Source: CAZQSL01 sp964595945
GTDB taxonomy: Bacteria > UBP15 > UBA6099 > JAJRTR01
NCBI GenBank assembly: GCA_964595945.1
Contig: CAZQSL010000027.1
Coordinates: 1-31,903, forward strand
Length of the DNA stretch: 31,903 nt
Reading direction: 5' to 3'
Position 1 is the first letter of the stretch. The number at the start of each line of letters is the position of its first letter. The notes under the pieces were generated by a model, which saw only the letters and a program-made list of their open reading frames with translations, was not told the origin of the DNA and made no database searches. The translations under genes were made by a program, and so were the position numbers. This document shows, one piece after another, positions 1 to 7,314 of this stretch.

Positions 1-12
1 TTCACATTCTAC

Positions 13-705
13 TCATACCCTGGGACAACTCTGAGTTTCAGGGGTAATCAGGAATTCTTTTATTATGGATGACCCCACAAAATTTACCGATAATGAGTTG
101 GAAACTCCTTCCCTGAATGGTGCTGCACCATCTTTGTTTGCATCATCAAGTGCTGTAATCGTATAAGTATATGTTCCGATGGATACGTTATTATCCTGAT
201 AGGATGTGGTAAGACGTCCTGTGACAGTGACGGCTTCAGACCAATCATTCCTTTTAATATTATATCCCACTACACCTTCATCTTTATCGCTTGCTTCCCA
301 TTTCAATGTTACATAATCTGTTCCTGCATAATAACGGAAATTCCTGACCGCAGCAGCTGGCAGATCGGGTGCTTCTCCAACGTATGAGATGTTGCTGCTT
401 GCCTTAGTGCCATCTTTGTATGATGCGAACATCCACACCCGAGCCCAAACCGAGTATTGATATGCTACAGTTTGCCCAGAATTTGTAGTTGGTACAGAAG
501 AATCCCTGTAATATCTTTCCATAGAAGAATAACAGCCAAGAGATACAACTGTTGAGTCAGAGACAGTAGTGCGTTCAAGGCAATATTCGAGCACATTCGC
601 AACATCTACAACTGTCCATGTGACTTCTACATCGGTTCCGTCCTGTCTCAAACCGACCGAATTGGGAGCGGGCACATCGCCCAAAGGTATCGAGACCGAA
701 ATCAT
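13..705 (-). CDS. Fibronectin type III repeat protein, probable fragment
   Basis: This 230-residue product contains two fibronectin type III-like units, roughly residues 8-112 and 117-207. Each has the typical WT.. / YN(I/V)KR / TSYQDNN...YTYTITALD pattern of an extracellular beta-sandwich. There is no signal peptide and no catalytic motif. The protein starts directly inside a sandwich, an in-frame TAG lies three codons before the ATG, and no Shine-Dalgarno is visible. This suggests a piece of a longer cell-surface protein rather than an intact gene. The last codons (FLITPETQ) come from a copy of an interspersed repeat, so the natural C-terminus is probably lost too. The region is visibly AT-richer than its neighbours. 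The FN3 fold is fairly sure; whether it is expressed is not. Confidence 0.55.
   Translation of the reverse strand: MISVSIPLGDVPAPNSVGLRQDGTDVEVTWTVVDVANVLEYCLERTTVSDSTVVSLGCYSSMERYYRDSSVPTTNSGQTVAYQYSVWARVWMFASYKDGTKASSNISYVGEAPDLPAAAVRNFRYYAGTDYVTLKWEASDKDEGVVGYNIKRNDWSEAVTVTGRLTTSYQDNNVSIGTYTYTITALDDANKDGAAPFREGVSNSLSVNFVGSSIIKEFLITPETQSCPRV
31..49 (+). repeat. Partial copy of interspersed repeat (outer arm)
   Basis: Nineteen bases here are identical to the outer arm of the full repeat copy at 813-876 (858-876) and in the same orientation. They lie inside the 3' end of the FN3 reading frame and encode its terminal residues. The hairpin half of the repeat is absent. Confidence 0.7.
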
Positions 706-720
706 GGAGGACTAAAGACA

Positions 721-747
721 AGATCATTCGCTTCGTTCAGAATGACA
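721..747 (-). repeat. Partial copy of interspersed repeat (hairpin arm)
   Basis: This stretch matches the hairpin arm of the repeat (GCTTCGTTCAGAATGACA ending), inverted relative to the full copy at 813-876. It sits directly upstream of the FN3 start codon, so the FN3 fragment has repeat sequence at both ends. Confidence 0.65.
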
Positions 748-812
748 CTCAAAAACAGGGGTTCTGTTATCTGCCGAATACAGGATTGTGACACCCTGAT
801 ATAGAAAAAGCC

Positions 813-876
813 TGTCATTCTGAGCAAAGCGAAGATTCTTGCTCTTATTTTGACCATCTGAGTTTCAGGGGTAATC
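813..876 (+). repeat. Full copy of a 64-bp interspersed repeat
   Basis: The 64 bases align without gaps to the inverse of 15933-15996, with 58 of 64 positions identical by my count. One arm carries the imperfect palindrome around ATTCTGAGCAAAGCGAAGATTCT, a motif I recognise from intergenic repeats in many uncultivated genomes; the other arm ends in CAGGGGTAATC. It lies between the FN3 fragment and the cNMP-fold gene, in about 295 bases that hold only repeat copies and a promoter. Confidence 0.8.
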
Positions 877-923
877 TGGAAAGTATTTACTGCCATTTTG
901 TGAAAAACCGTGTATAACAATGC

Positions 924-952
924 TTTCCTTTGCCATCGAAGCAGTGTATAAT
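924..952 (+). promoter_or_regulatory. Candidate promoter for the cNMP-fold gene
   Basis: A perfect TATAAT lies at 947-952, 17 bases after a weak TTTCCT. The transcript would begin near 959, before the GGAGG that serves the TTG start at 1001 and after the ATG at 920. This supports the shorter protein. Confidence 0.5.
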
Positions 953-1000
953 TTGAAAACTGAAATGTTTGGAAAAAACCATCCATACCGGAGGTTTGAA

Positions 1001-1477
1001 TTGGACAGCAACACAATCGCGGAAATTATCAAAACATGTGCCATATTTGACGGGTTGCCGGAAGAAACGTATCTCAAAATCGCATCGATGAGCCTGTATC
1101 AGGAGTATTCGCTCGGCACTGTGATAATCGAAGAGAACGAACAGCCGCGGGAAACACTGTTTGTGATAGAAAAGGGAGAACTCGTAGTCAGCACCGGAGA
1201 AGTGGGGCCGGACGGACATAACATCGTGAGTGAATCCATGCTGACCACCCTCGGAGCGGGTGATGTATTCGGAGAAATCGCACTCATCGACGATATGCCA
1301 CACTCGGCAAATGTCAAGGCGATGTCTGATGCGGCCATTGTAATGATTCCGTCAAAAAAACTTCGTGAAATCATTGATTCCGATGCCCGGGCAGGGATGG
1401 CCATTTATAAAAACCTTGCAAAACTGTTGTGCGAACGCCTCAGGCTCTCGAATCTTTGCACAAAACATTTCAATTGA
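1001..1477 (+). CDS. Stand-alone cyclic-nucleotide-binding-fold protein
   Basis: The 158-residue product is one CAP/CRP effector domain. It starts with a short helix (IIKTCAIFDGLPEE), followed by the jelly-roll barrel (FVIEKGELVV near 54-63) and the phosphate-binding cassette FGEIALIDDMPHSANVKA near 90-107. There is no helix-turn-helix, so it is not a CRP-type transcription factor, and no attached kinase or channel. I chose the TTG start because GGAGG lies six bases upstream; the ATG codons at 920 and 965 have no good site and the first precedes the likely transcription start. In the cassette, the Arg that normally binds the cyclic phosphate (RSA in CRP) is His101, so cAMP or cGMP binding is doubtful. 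It may be a regulatory or partner-binding module. The fold is clear and the ligand unknown. Confidence 0.85.
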   Translation: MDSNTIAEIIKTCAIFDGLPEETYLKIASMSLYQEYSLGTVIIEENEQPRETLFVIEKGELVVSTGEVGPDGHNIVSESMLTTLGAGDVFGEIALIDDMPHSANVKAMSDAAIVMIPSKKLREIIDSDARAGMAIYKNLAKLLCERLRLSNLCTKHFN

Positions 1478-1550
1478 TCGCGCGCCGGTACGCCATGTTC
1501 GACTGCTGCCTCCGGCGGCCGGCTGTAGTCAAATAACCGGGGGAGTACCC

Positions 1551-2348
1551 ATGTTTCCATTCAGCTATGTAGTATGCCCGGACGTCCGCTTCGGCAAGGT
1601 AGCAGCTACCGGCGATCTCGAAACCCTGGCCGCCACTCTTTCGGATGCCGGATATGACGGCATGGAAATCGCCTTGCGCGACCCGCGCGAGATCGACGCG
1701 GCAAACCTCCTGGCCATCCTCGACAAGTACAGTCTCAAAGTACCCGCTCTCGGCACCGGCATCGCCTTCTGGAGCGAAGGACTTCACTTTTCATCTCCCG
1801 ATGGCTCTGTCCGCGCCGCTTCTGTAGAACGCATCAAATGTCATATAGAACTCGCCGCACAGCTCGACGCCATTGTCATCATCGGACTCATCCTCGGCAA
1901 GGACCCTGTTGACGATACTCACCGCGCCCTCGCCGCCGAATGCCTGCTCGAATGCGGCACCGCCGCTGCGGATGCCGGTGTGCGGCTCGCGGTCGAACCC
2001 ATCAACCGCTACGAAACGGCATTTGTCAACACCGTCGGCGACTGCCTCGATTTTATCGGACAGTCTGGAGCGCCGGCCTGCGGCCTGCTCCTTGACTCAT
2101 TTCACATGAATATCGAAGAGGCCAGCATCCAAGACGCCATACGGCTCGCCGGCGACCGCTGTATCCACTTCCACGCCGCCGACAGCAACCGCCGCTGGCC
2201 CGGCCAGGGCCACATCGACTTCCCCTCGATATTCGACACGCTCACACAGATCGGTTTCAAGGGATTCATTTCGGCGGAAATCCATCAGGAGCCCGACTCA
2301 TCCACCGCAATCTCGGGTACAGCCGCATACCTGAAACAATTCGCCTGA
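1551..2348 (+). CDS. Xylose-isomerase-like TIM-barrel sugar isomerase/epimerase
   Basis: This 265-residue protein belongs to the AP-endonuclease-2/xylose-isomerase-like TIM-barrel superfamily, whose members isomerise or epimerise keto sugars using a divalent metal. The metal ligands are in place: Glu149 in AVEPINRYET, Asp182 and His185 in LLDSFHMNIEE, His208 in IHFHAADSN, and Glu243 in SAEIHQEP. The RRWPGQGHIDF loop after His208 is typical of sugar epimerases of the tagatose-3-epimerase or 5-keto-gluconate epimerase type. The start has a strong GGGGGAG eight bases or less upstream. The barrel is full length. It leads a short run with a membrane/zinc-ribbon gene and a second barrel enzyme. The substrate cannot be read from the sequence. 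Confidence 0.85.
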   Translation: MFPFSYVVCPDVRFGKVAATGDLETLAATLSDAGYDGMEIALRDPREIDAANLLAILDKYSLKVPALGTGIAFWSEGLHFSSPDGSVRAASVERIKCHIELAAQLDAIVIIGLILGKDPVDDTHRALAAECLLECGTAAADAGVRLAVEPINRYETAFVNTVGDCLDFIGQSGAPACGLLLDSFHMNIEEASIQDAIRLAGDRCIHFHAADSNRRWPGQGHIDFPSIFDTLTQIGFKGFISAEIHQEPDSSTAISGTAAYLKQFA

Positions 2349-2409
2349 GCGGGAGACGCCCCGCTCCCATCACTCCGCCCGCATCATATCGGGCTGCAAT
2401 GGAATCAAC

Positions 2410-2736
2410 GTGGACATCCAGGAGATCACACCTTCAGTAGTTTTTCTATCCATGCTCATCAACGGCACGATCGGCGTCTTCGCCGCACTCGACGCGCGCG
2501 AACTCGGCATGACAAAAATGTTCTGCGTGCTATGGTTTATCATGATCCTCGTATTTCCACTATCCGTACTCATGTACCTCATCCTCAGATACACGCGGGT
2601 TTCAGCCATACGCAGACAACTTGACGAGCTCAACAAGCAGGCAGCGGAGAAAACGCGCGACGCGACATGTCCCTATTGCTCCGCGCCATGCTCCAGATTC
2701 GATAAAATATGTTCGTCATGCGGGAGGCTGCTCTGA
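2410..2736 (+). CDS. Small membrane protein with C-terminal zinc ribbon
   Basis: The 108-residue product has two hydrophobic segments (about 8-27 and 36-60), a charged linker (RRQLDELNKQAAEKTRD), and a C-terminal zinc ribbon with Cys87, Cys90, Cys101 and Cys104. The arrangement places a rubredoxin-like knuckle on one face of the inner membrane, probably the cytoplasm. The start is GTG at 2410 with only a weak ribosome site. Its stop is separated by one base from the ATG of the next enzyme, so the two are almost certainly cotranslated. No enzymatic function can be assigned. It could tether or sense metal for the neighbouring metal-dependent barrels, but this is guesswork. Confidence 0.75.
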   Translation: MDIQEITPSVVFLSMLINGTIGVFAALDARELGMTKMFCVLWFIMILVFPLSVLMYLILRYTRVSAIRRQLDELNKQAAEKTRDATCPYCSAPCSRFDKICSSCGRLL

Positions 2737-2737
2737 G

Positions 2738-3619
2738 ATGAACGACTGTCTCGGCATCGTCGTCGCCCATGACTCTCACCTCGAATGGCTCGAAATATGC
2801 CAGGTGCGCCGCGCCGAGTTTTTGCTGTTCGAGCCCGGCGACAAGGTGCGTCTGCTGAAATACGCGACCGACCACGACCTGAAATTCAGCGCGCACTGCC
2901 CCATCCTCAAAGACCCCTCGCACGCGGAAAACCCGCTGCTGGCCACTATCATCGACTCCGACTCCACACGGCGCGACGCAGCGTTGAGACTCATGTTCGG
3001 CTCGGCCCGCACCGCATCGGACATGGGCGCCGAATACATGGTCGTCCACCTGCAGCGGCCTGAAAATTTCGGCGGGCCCAACTCTCAGGGATTCGACCAC
3101 GCCGCCGCTCTCGATGTCGCGCGCCGAGGCCTCTCTTCTCTCTGCGACATTTCCAGCCGCTTCGATCTGCCCATCTATATCGAAAATCTCATGGACAATT
3201 CATCATTTTACAAACCCGAACACTATGCTGCCCTGCTATCGACTTTTCCCTCTATCGGATTTTGCCTCGACATAGGGCACCTCGCGCTCGACCTGAAAAA
3301 CTTCGGCGTGCCAATCGACGAAATCATCGACGCTACCCTGCCACATATCAGGGCGGTACATCTGCAAAACTCCAATATCTCGCTCGCGCCCCGCATCCGC
3401 CGCTACTGGAAAATCCCTGTCCACCCTGACCAGCCGCCCGCGGAGGGATGGCTCGATATCCCGGCGATCCTGGACAAGATCATCGCCTCTTGCAGCGGAG
3501 TGGCCATCAATCTCGAAGGCAGGCCTGATGGCGAATTCGACATCGATTACATGCGCGAAGGCGCCCTGTGGTGCGACTCGCTCATCAGCGCAAACCTTGA
3601 CGCCGCGCGTGATGCCTGA
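2738..3619 (+). CDS. Second xylose-isomerase-like TIM-barrel enzyme
   Basis: This is another AP-endonuclease-2-like TIM barrel, 293 residues, only distantly similar to the one at 1551. Likely metal ligands are His53 (SAHCP), His104 (VVHLQ), Glu149 (YIENL), Asp178 and His181 (LDIGHLALD), His208 (VHLQNS) and Glu260 (NLEGRP). The richer histidine set resembles endonuclease IV and related tri-metal members, so a DNA-repair or sugar-phosphate role are both possible. There is, however, no close endonuclease IV signature. The start lies one base after the previous stop, with GGGAGG overlapping the end of that gene. It is the last gene of the plus-strand run and is followed by strong inverted repeats. 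Confidence 0.8.
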   Translation: MNDCLGIVVAHDSHLEWLEICQVRRAEFLLFEPGDKVRLLKYATDHDLKFSAHCPILKDPSHAENPLLATIIDSDSTRRDAALRLMFGSARTASDMGAEYMVVHLQRPENFGGPNSQGFDHAAALDVARRGLSSLCDISSRFDLPIYIENLMDNSSFYKPEHYAALLSTFPSIGFCLDIGHLALDLKNFGVPIDEIIDATLPHIRAVHLQNSNISLAPRIRRYWKIPVHPDQPPAEGWLDIPAILDKIIASCSGVAINLEGRPDGEFDIDYMREGALWCDSLISANLDAARDA

Positions 3620-3649
3620 TACCAAAAAGCTTTCAAAAGAGTAAAATGC

Positions 3650-3683
3650 GTGGAGGAAACTTTTTGCAAAAAGTTACCTCCAC
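3650..3683. repeat. 34-base near-perfect palindrome, possible bidirectional terminator
   Basis: The two arms, GTGGAGGAAACTTTTT and AAAAAGTTACCTCCAC, pair over 16 bases with one mismatch around a central GC. It lies between the convergent TIM-barrel and YciI genes, so transcripts from either side would form the hairpin. There is no T-run outside the stem, which also fits a dispersed REP/MITE-like element. I recognise this AAACTTTTTGCAAAAAGTTT core as a recurrent intergenic motif in other bacteria. Confidence 0.7.
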
Positions 3684-3787
3684 ACCTATTTCAAAAACTC
3701 TCATCGCTTATAACACTTCCCGTTTGCACCGTTTTCATATTACTTGTATGAACACAACTTGGCCTGCCCCGCATCGCCCGCATCCCG

Positions 3788-3815
3788 CCGCAGTGCCCGG
3801 TTATGGGCAGTGCGG
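3788..3815 (-). terminator. Stem-loop just after the YciI stop
   Basis: CCGCAGTGCCC and GGGCAGTGCGG form an 11-base stem with one mismatch and a six-base loop, starting seven bases after the minus-strand stop codon. It lacks a T-run, so it is a hairpin that could end or stabilise the minus-strand transcript. Confidence 0.45.
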
Positions 3816-3821
3816 TGCGGG

Positions 3822-4121
3822 TTATTCGCCTCTGAGCCATGATGCGATGAATGGCTGGAATTTGACCGGGTCGAATTCGATGAAGCGATGGGTAGCGGCT
3901 TTTTCGAGGGCGTAGGGGTCTTGTGCGAAGAAGTCTTTCACTGTGGAAATGGAGTCGGCACGCGCGATGATGATGCCGCCGGTGCGGGGTTCCTGAGGGC
4001 CTGAGGCGAGGAGCATGCCTGAGTCGTAGCCTGTCTGGAGGAATTCTCTGTGGCGGGGCAGCACGTCTCCGAGTGATTCTACGGGGACGGTATAGGTGAT
4101 TTCGATGATGAAGTGTTTCAT
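3822..4121 (-). CDS. YciI-like protein
   Basis: The 99-residue product has the complete alpha/beta barrel fold of the YciI family. His24 in LPRHREFL and Asp68 in FFAQDPYA form the conserved His/Asp pair of the putative active site, and GMLLASGPQEPRTGGIIIARAD is the family's central signature. Family members are small dimeric proteins of uncertain reaction, related to ferredoxin-like EthD and dehydrochlorinase folds. The start has AGGAG seven bases upstream. It follows the methyltransferase gene by 32 bases and probably shares its transcript. The family assignment is firm and the reaction is not known. Confidence 0.85.
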   Translation of the reverse strand: MKHFIIEITYTVPVESLGDVLPRHREFLQTGYDSGMLLASGPQEPRTGGIIIARADSISTVKDFFAQDPYALEKAATHRFIEFDPVKFQPFIASWLRGE

Positions 4122-4153
4122 GGGGATGCTCCTGTAGGCTGTTGCGGCGGATG

Positions 4154-5074
4154 TCAGCCGTGTTTTTTTGCTATCACGATGAAGGCCGTGGATATCATTA
4201 TCCGTCTGGCGGAGATGGCGAAAACGGCGCGCGAGATGAGGTCGAAGGTATGGAGGAGGATGTTGGCGAGATTTTTTGACAGTGTGTTTTTGGTGAATCC
4301 ATAGGGGTCGCCCTTGTGGGATGGCGAGGGGATGATGGCGATGGGAGTGAGACCGGCGGCGCGCAGCGAGTGGGCGAAGGTCGACGGGTTGAATGCAAAC
4401 CAGTGGAATACCGAGGGGTCGCGGAGTGATGGTATGAGGCGTGAGAGGAATTTTGTGATTTTGGAAACAGCGCGGTGAAAATCGGAATTGAGGACGCGGA
4501 AGAATATTATGCCGTCGTCGCGGAGGATGGTGGAGGCGCGGTGGAGTTCGGCGATGGGGTCCGGGAGAAATTCGCAGATTTCGACCATGGCGATGGCGTC
4601 GAAAGGTTGGGGTTGTTTTTGAGAGATGTAATTATCGAGGTCGCCGCAGAAGACGTCGAGGCCGGAGTCGTTGCAAGTGCGGGCGCAGGATGGTGAGACT
4701 TCGAGGCCTGAGACTGACCAGCCGTGGGATTTTGCGGTTTTTATGACACGTCCGAGGCCGCATCCGATGTCAAGCATGGCGCCTTTTGATGGTTTGTGGG
4801 TGTGGACGGCTCGAAACATGGTGTCGAGGACGGAGCAACTCGACACGGTGAAGCTGTCGGTGAAGTCTGTGGCGCATTCGATAGAGGGGTCGAACATGAG
4901 ATGCGAATCGGAGGGGATGCGTTTGCGGAAAACGAGGCCGCAGCGGCGGCAGCGTACGACGTCGCCGGCTGGCGAAGGGCGGAATGTGCGGGTGTCGTGT
5001 GAGCCGCAGAGTATGCAGTGACCGGCGAGTGGCGATGGCCTGGGGGTGATCATGGAATAGGTTGTGTCTGTCAC
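4154..5074 (-). CDS. Class I SAM methyltransferase with N-terminal zinc finger
   Basis: The 306-residue protein starts at a GTG with GGGAG seven bases upstream, 28 bases after the preceding stop. An upstream extension rich in Ser and Thr overlaps the neighbour and is not likely translated. Residues 20-45 hold a CxxC-x18-CxxC zinc site (Cys20, 23, 42, 45). The Rossmann domain follows, with motif I LDIGCGLGR near 101-109, an acidic ribose-binding Glu (SGLEVSP), and a motif IV-like AIAMVEICEFLPDP. The C-terminal part is hydrophobic and may contact membranes or a lipid. This zinc-finger plus Methyltransf_23 arrangement is common in sugar, lipid or small-molecule methyltransferases, and the substrate is unknown. 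It sits between an ADP-ribosylglycohydrolase and a YciI protein. Confidence 0.85.
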   Translation of the reverse strand: MTDTTYSMITPRPSPLAGHCILCGSHDTRTFRPSPAGDVVRCRRCGLVFRKRIPSDSHLMFDPSIECATDFTDSFTVSSCSVLDTMFRAVHTHKPSKGAMLDIGCGLGRVIKTAKSHGWSVSGLEVSPSCARTCNDSGLDVFCGDLDNYISQKQPQPFDAIAMVEICEFLPDPIAELHRASTILRDDGIIFFRVLNSDFHRAVSKITKFLSRLIPSLRDPSVFHWFAFNPSTFAHSLRAAGLTPIAIIPSPSHKGDPYGFTKNTLSKNLANILLHTFDLISRAVFAISARRIMISTAFIVIAKKHG

Positions 5075-5102
5075 TGGTGTGCTCCCGTTGTGGTCGAGTG
5101 TG

Positions 5103-6053
5103 TCACATGCCGAAGACGAGTTTGTAGAGCTGGCCGGCGATGTCGCGGAGTTCGTCGGAGGCTTCGACGTGGTCGACCCAGTGTTTGGGGATATTCCATG
5201 TGCCATTCCACGAGCCGGAGATGGCGCCGGCGATTGCGGCGATGGTGTCTGTGTCTCCCCCGCCCATTACAGCGGAGACTACGGTTTCCTGAAAGTCGGT
5301 TGGTGTTTTCATAAAGCAGTAGACGGAGCTGGCGACGGATTCTGCGACGTAGCCGCTTGTGCCGATAGTGGAGAGGGCGGTGCCGCAGGGCATTTTATCG
5401 AGGTAGAGCTGTTTTGCGCGCAGGAGTTTCGCTGCGGTTTCGGAGGGGCCGGCGATGTCGCGGCATTTGTCGAATAGCGCCGGGTCGGCGGCCATGGAGC
5501 GGTCTCCGCTGACGCCGAGAGCGATAAGGTAGGAGACAACGCGGCTGCCGGCGATGGCTTCGGGGTTGTTGTGTGTGATGGCGGCGTCGATGGCAGCGTC
5601 GTCGAGGAGTTTTTTGAAGTCGTTGCAGTCGGCGAGCGCGAGGGGTGCGACGCGCATGGCAGCGCCGTTGCCGGCGGCGTACTCGCCCGTGATGCCGCTT
5701 GATGTGTGCGGGATGCCGGATTTGAGCCGGAGGATGGCGTCGAGGGTAGTCCGGCCGATGCCGCGAAGGTCGCCGGAGTCGAACCATTCGAGGTAGGCGG
5801 CGGCAGCGGCAGCGGGGTCGAATCGCGCGTTTGTGCGGATGAGGCTGTGTGCGAGCTGAAGTGCCATTTTTGTGTCGTCGGTCCATTGGCCGGCGCGCAG
5901 GCCGCGGTCGGGGCAGGGGGCGAAGCCGCTGACTTTTGAGCCGAGGCGGCTGAGTATCATTGTGGGGCGCCAGCCTTCGTAGGGCATGCCGAGTGAGTCG
6001 CCGATGGCGAGTCCGAGGAGGCATCCTTCAAATTTTGACGGGTCGGCTTCCAA
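5103..6053 (-). CDS. ADP-ribosylglycohydrolase (DraG/ARH family)
   Basis: This all-alpha enzyme removes ADP-ribose from modified proteins or other molecules using a di-magnesium centre. The metal-binding motifs are intact: GLAIGDSLG at 14-22, WTDDT at 57-61, and GDTDT at 266-270. Length (316 residues) matches the family. The start is a TTG with AGGAA 11 bases upstream, chosen because the conserved GxxxGDxxG strand must be close to the N-terminus. In DraG the partner is a nitrogenase ADP-ribosyltransferase, but neither DraT nor a nitrogenase is present here. The partner modification is therefore unknown; it could be a protein or nucleic-acid ADP-ribose mark. It lies upstream of the methyltransferase gene on the same strand. 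Confidence 0.9.
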   Translation of the reverse strand: MEADPSKFEGCLLGLAIGDSLGMPYEGWRPTMILSRLGSKVSGFAPCPDRGLRAGQWTDDTKMALQLAHSLIRTNARFDPAAAAAAYLEWFDSGDLRGIGRTTLDAILRLKSGIPHTSSGITGEYAAGNGAAMRVAPLALADCNDFKKLLDDAAIDAAITHNNPEAIAGSRVVSYLIALGVSGDRSMAADPALFDKCRDIAGPSETAAKLLRAKQLYLDKMPCGTALSTIGTSGYVAESVASSVYCFMKTPTDFQETVVSAVMGGGDTDTIAAIAGAISGSWNGTWNIPKHWVDHVEASDELRDIAGQLYKLVFGM

Positions 6054-6143
6054 TTGTGCGGTTATTCCTAATCGTTATTTTGCGCTGTTGTGCGCGAGTC
6101 AGGTGAATATTGTAGTTTAGCGGTCGCGATGGGGCAACCGGTG

Positions 6144-7082
6144 TCAGAGTCCGGCGATGGAGATGGCCTTGATGGACATCCATTGTGAGTCGAGGACAAA
6201 CAGCATGTTGCGCCCGGGAGCGGAGATGATGGCTGCCGGTGACTGGATGATCTGGAATCCGCTGGCGTCGCGCTGGAGTCTGTGGGTGGCGCCCATCATG
6301 GTGTCGTATGAGTCGAGTGAGGCGAGGATGTTGTTGATGGTCCAGATGTTGAAGCGGCCGTCGATGGCTATGAGTGGCAGAGGGGGCTGCCCGGCTGGCG
6401 GGGCGGGAGCCGTTTCGAGGGTGGTGACGGTTTTTTCGTAGGAGCAGCGGTTGTCGAAGATGTGGATGGAGCGACGGTCGGAGTCGAAGGCGTAGACTTT
6501 GTCGGGGAATGATGATGCGAGCGAGATGATTTTGCGGGAGGAGGGTTTCGCTCGTGCGAAGTTGACAGAGCATTCGGGCGCGCCTTTGCGGAACCGGGTG
6601 AGGGATTGCGATGTGCCGTCGTAGGCCCAGAGGATGTCGAGGTATGAGGTGGCGATGGTGACGGGCGCCGAGGGCATGGCGGCGGCGGGGGATTTGAGTT
6701 TGCCATCGGCGCCGATGGTATGCGCCGTGCCGGCGGTGAAGATGATGAGTTCGCCGTCGTGGACGGTGATGGTGGCGGTCGCGCTGATGTCGTCGAGGAG
6801 ACGGTGCTGCTTGAGGGAGCTGCCGTTGAAGGTGGAGAATGCGCTTATGACCGGAGGCGTGTCGTGGAGGACGTAGAGAGTGTCGTTGCGGTCGTCGACG
6901 GCGAGTGACCGTATTGTGATGAACCGGCCTGACGAGGGGTAGCCGCTGATTTCGAATTGTGTGCTGAGCGTGGTTTCGGGCGGGTCGTCGCCTGGCCATG
7001 CGATGCTGGTGATTGGGGCGAGCAGCAGGAGTGTGACTATGGTAATTATGCGTGGCGTGGCGTGTGTGATTATGTGATACAT
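6144..7082 (-). CDS. Secreted protein, likely beta-propeller
   Basis: The ATG at 7082 has GGAGG five bases upstream; an earlier in-frame ATG at 7109 lacks a site. The 312-residue product begins with a signal peptide (MYHIITHATPRIITIVTLLLLAPITSIA) cleaved near residue 28. The mature part repeats strands of the form LAVDDRNDTLYVLHD, YLDILWAYDG, DKVYAFDSDR, DGRFNIWTIN and NMLFVLDSQ, spaced about 40-50 residues. That spacing is typical of NHL- or SMP-30-like propeller blades. No catalytic residues are recognisable. It probably works in the periplasm or outside the cell. It is the first gene of a minus-strand series and is followed after 90 bases by the ADP-ribosylglycohydrolase. Confidence 0.7.
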   Translation of the reverse strand: MYHIITHATPRIITIVTLLLLAPITSIAWPGDDPPETTLSTQFEISGYPSSGRFITIRSLAVDDRNDTLYVLHDTPPVISAFSTFNGSSLKQHRLLDDISATATITVHDGELIIFTAGTAHTIGADGKLKSPAAAMPSAPVTIATSYLDILWAYDGTSQSLTRFRKGAPECSVNFARAKPSSRKIISLASSFPDKVYAFDSDRRSIHIFDNRCSYEKTVTTLETAPAPPAGQPPLPLIAIDGRFNIWTINNILASLDSYDTMMGATHRLQRDASGFQIIQSPAAIISAPGRNMLFVLDSQWMSIKAISIAGL

Positions 7083-7216
7083 CGAGTCCTCCCGGGACGG
7101 TGAGTCCATGCTCTCGGGGCCTGGTGTAAAATGTCACGAACCCAGTCTTGTTTCCGCGATGACTGTTTCGTCACAGCCCCTTAGTGTCATTATACAGTTT
7201 TCGAGGGGATTTGTTT

Positions 7217-7245
7217 ATGACGGCTGTGTGACGGCTGTGTAAAAT
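7217..7245 (+). promoter_or_regulatory. Candidate promoter overlapping an 11-bp tandem repeat
   Basis: ATGACG at 7217-7222 and TAAAAT at 7240-7245 are 17 bases apart. The spacer consists of two perfect, adjacent copies of GACGGCTGTGT (7219-7229 and 7230-7240), which could be a direct-repeat operator. It serves the esterase-glycosyltransferase-methyltransferase run. The 232 bases between the divergent genes contain no other clear feature except the small leader frame that follows. Confidence 0.4.
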
Positions 7246-7261
7246 TGCATCTGGAGCCAAT

Positions 7262-7291
7262 ATGAATAAAATAAAGGTTAAACAAAAATAG
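7262..7291 (+). CDS. Possible nine-residue leader peptide
   Basis: A short frame (MNKIKVKQK, then TAG) has GGAG five bases upstream of its ATG and lies between the candidate promoter and the esterase start. The peptide is lysine-rich. It could be a translated leader or chance; no attenuator hairpin follows. Confidence 0.2.
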   Translation: MNKIKVKQK

Positions 7292-7314
7292 TCGGAATCT
7301 GATTCGGGGGACAA

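Noticed and set aside
3646..3915. 89-codon plus-strand frame after the second TIM barrel
   Set aside because: It runs through palindromes and into the opposite-strand YciI gene and has no domain.
6028..7137. Long Arg/His-rich minus-strand frame
   Set aside because: Its composition is that of an out-of-frame translation of the secreted protein gene.
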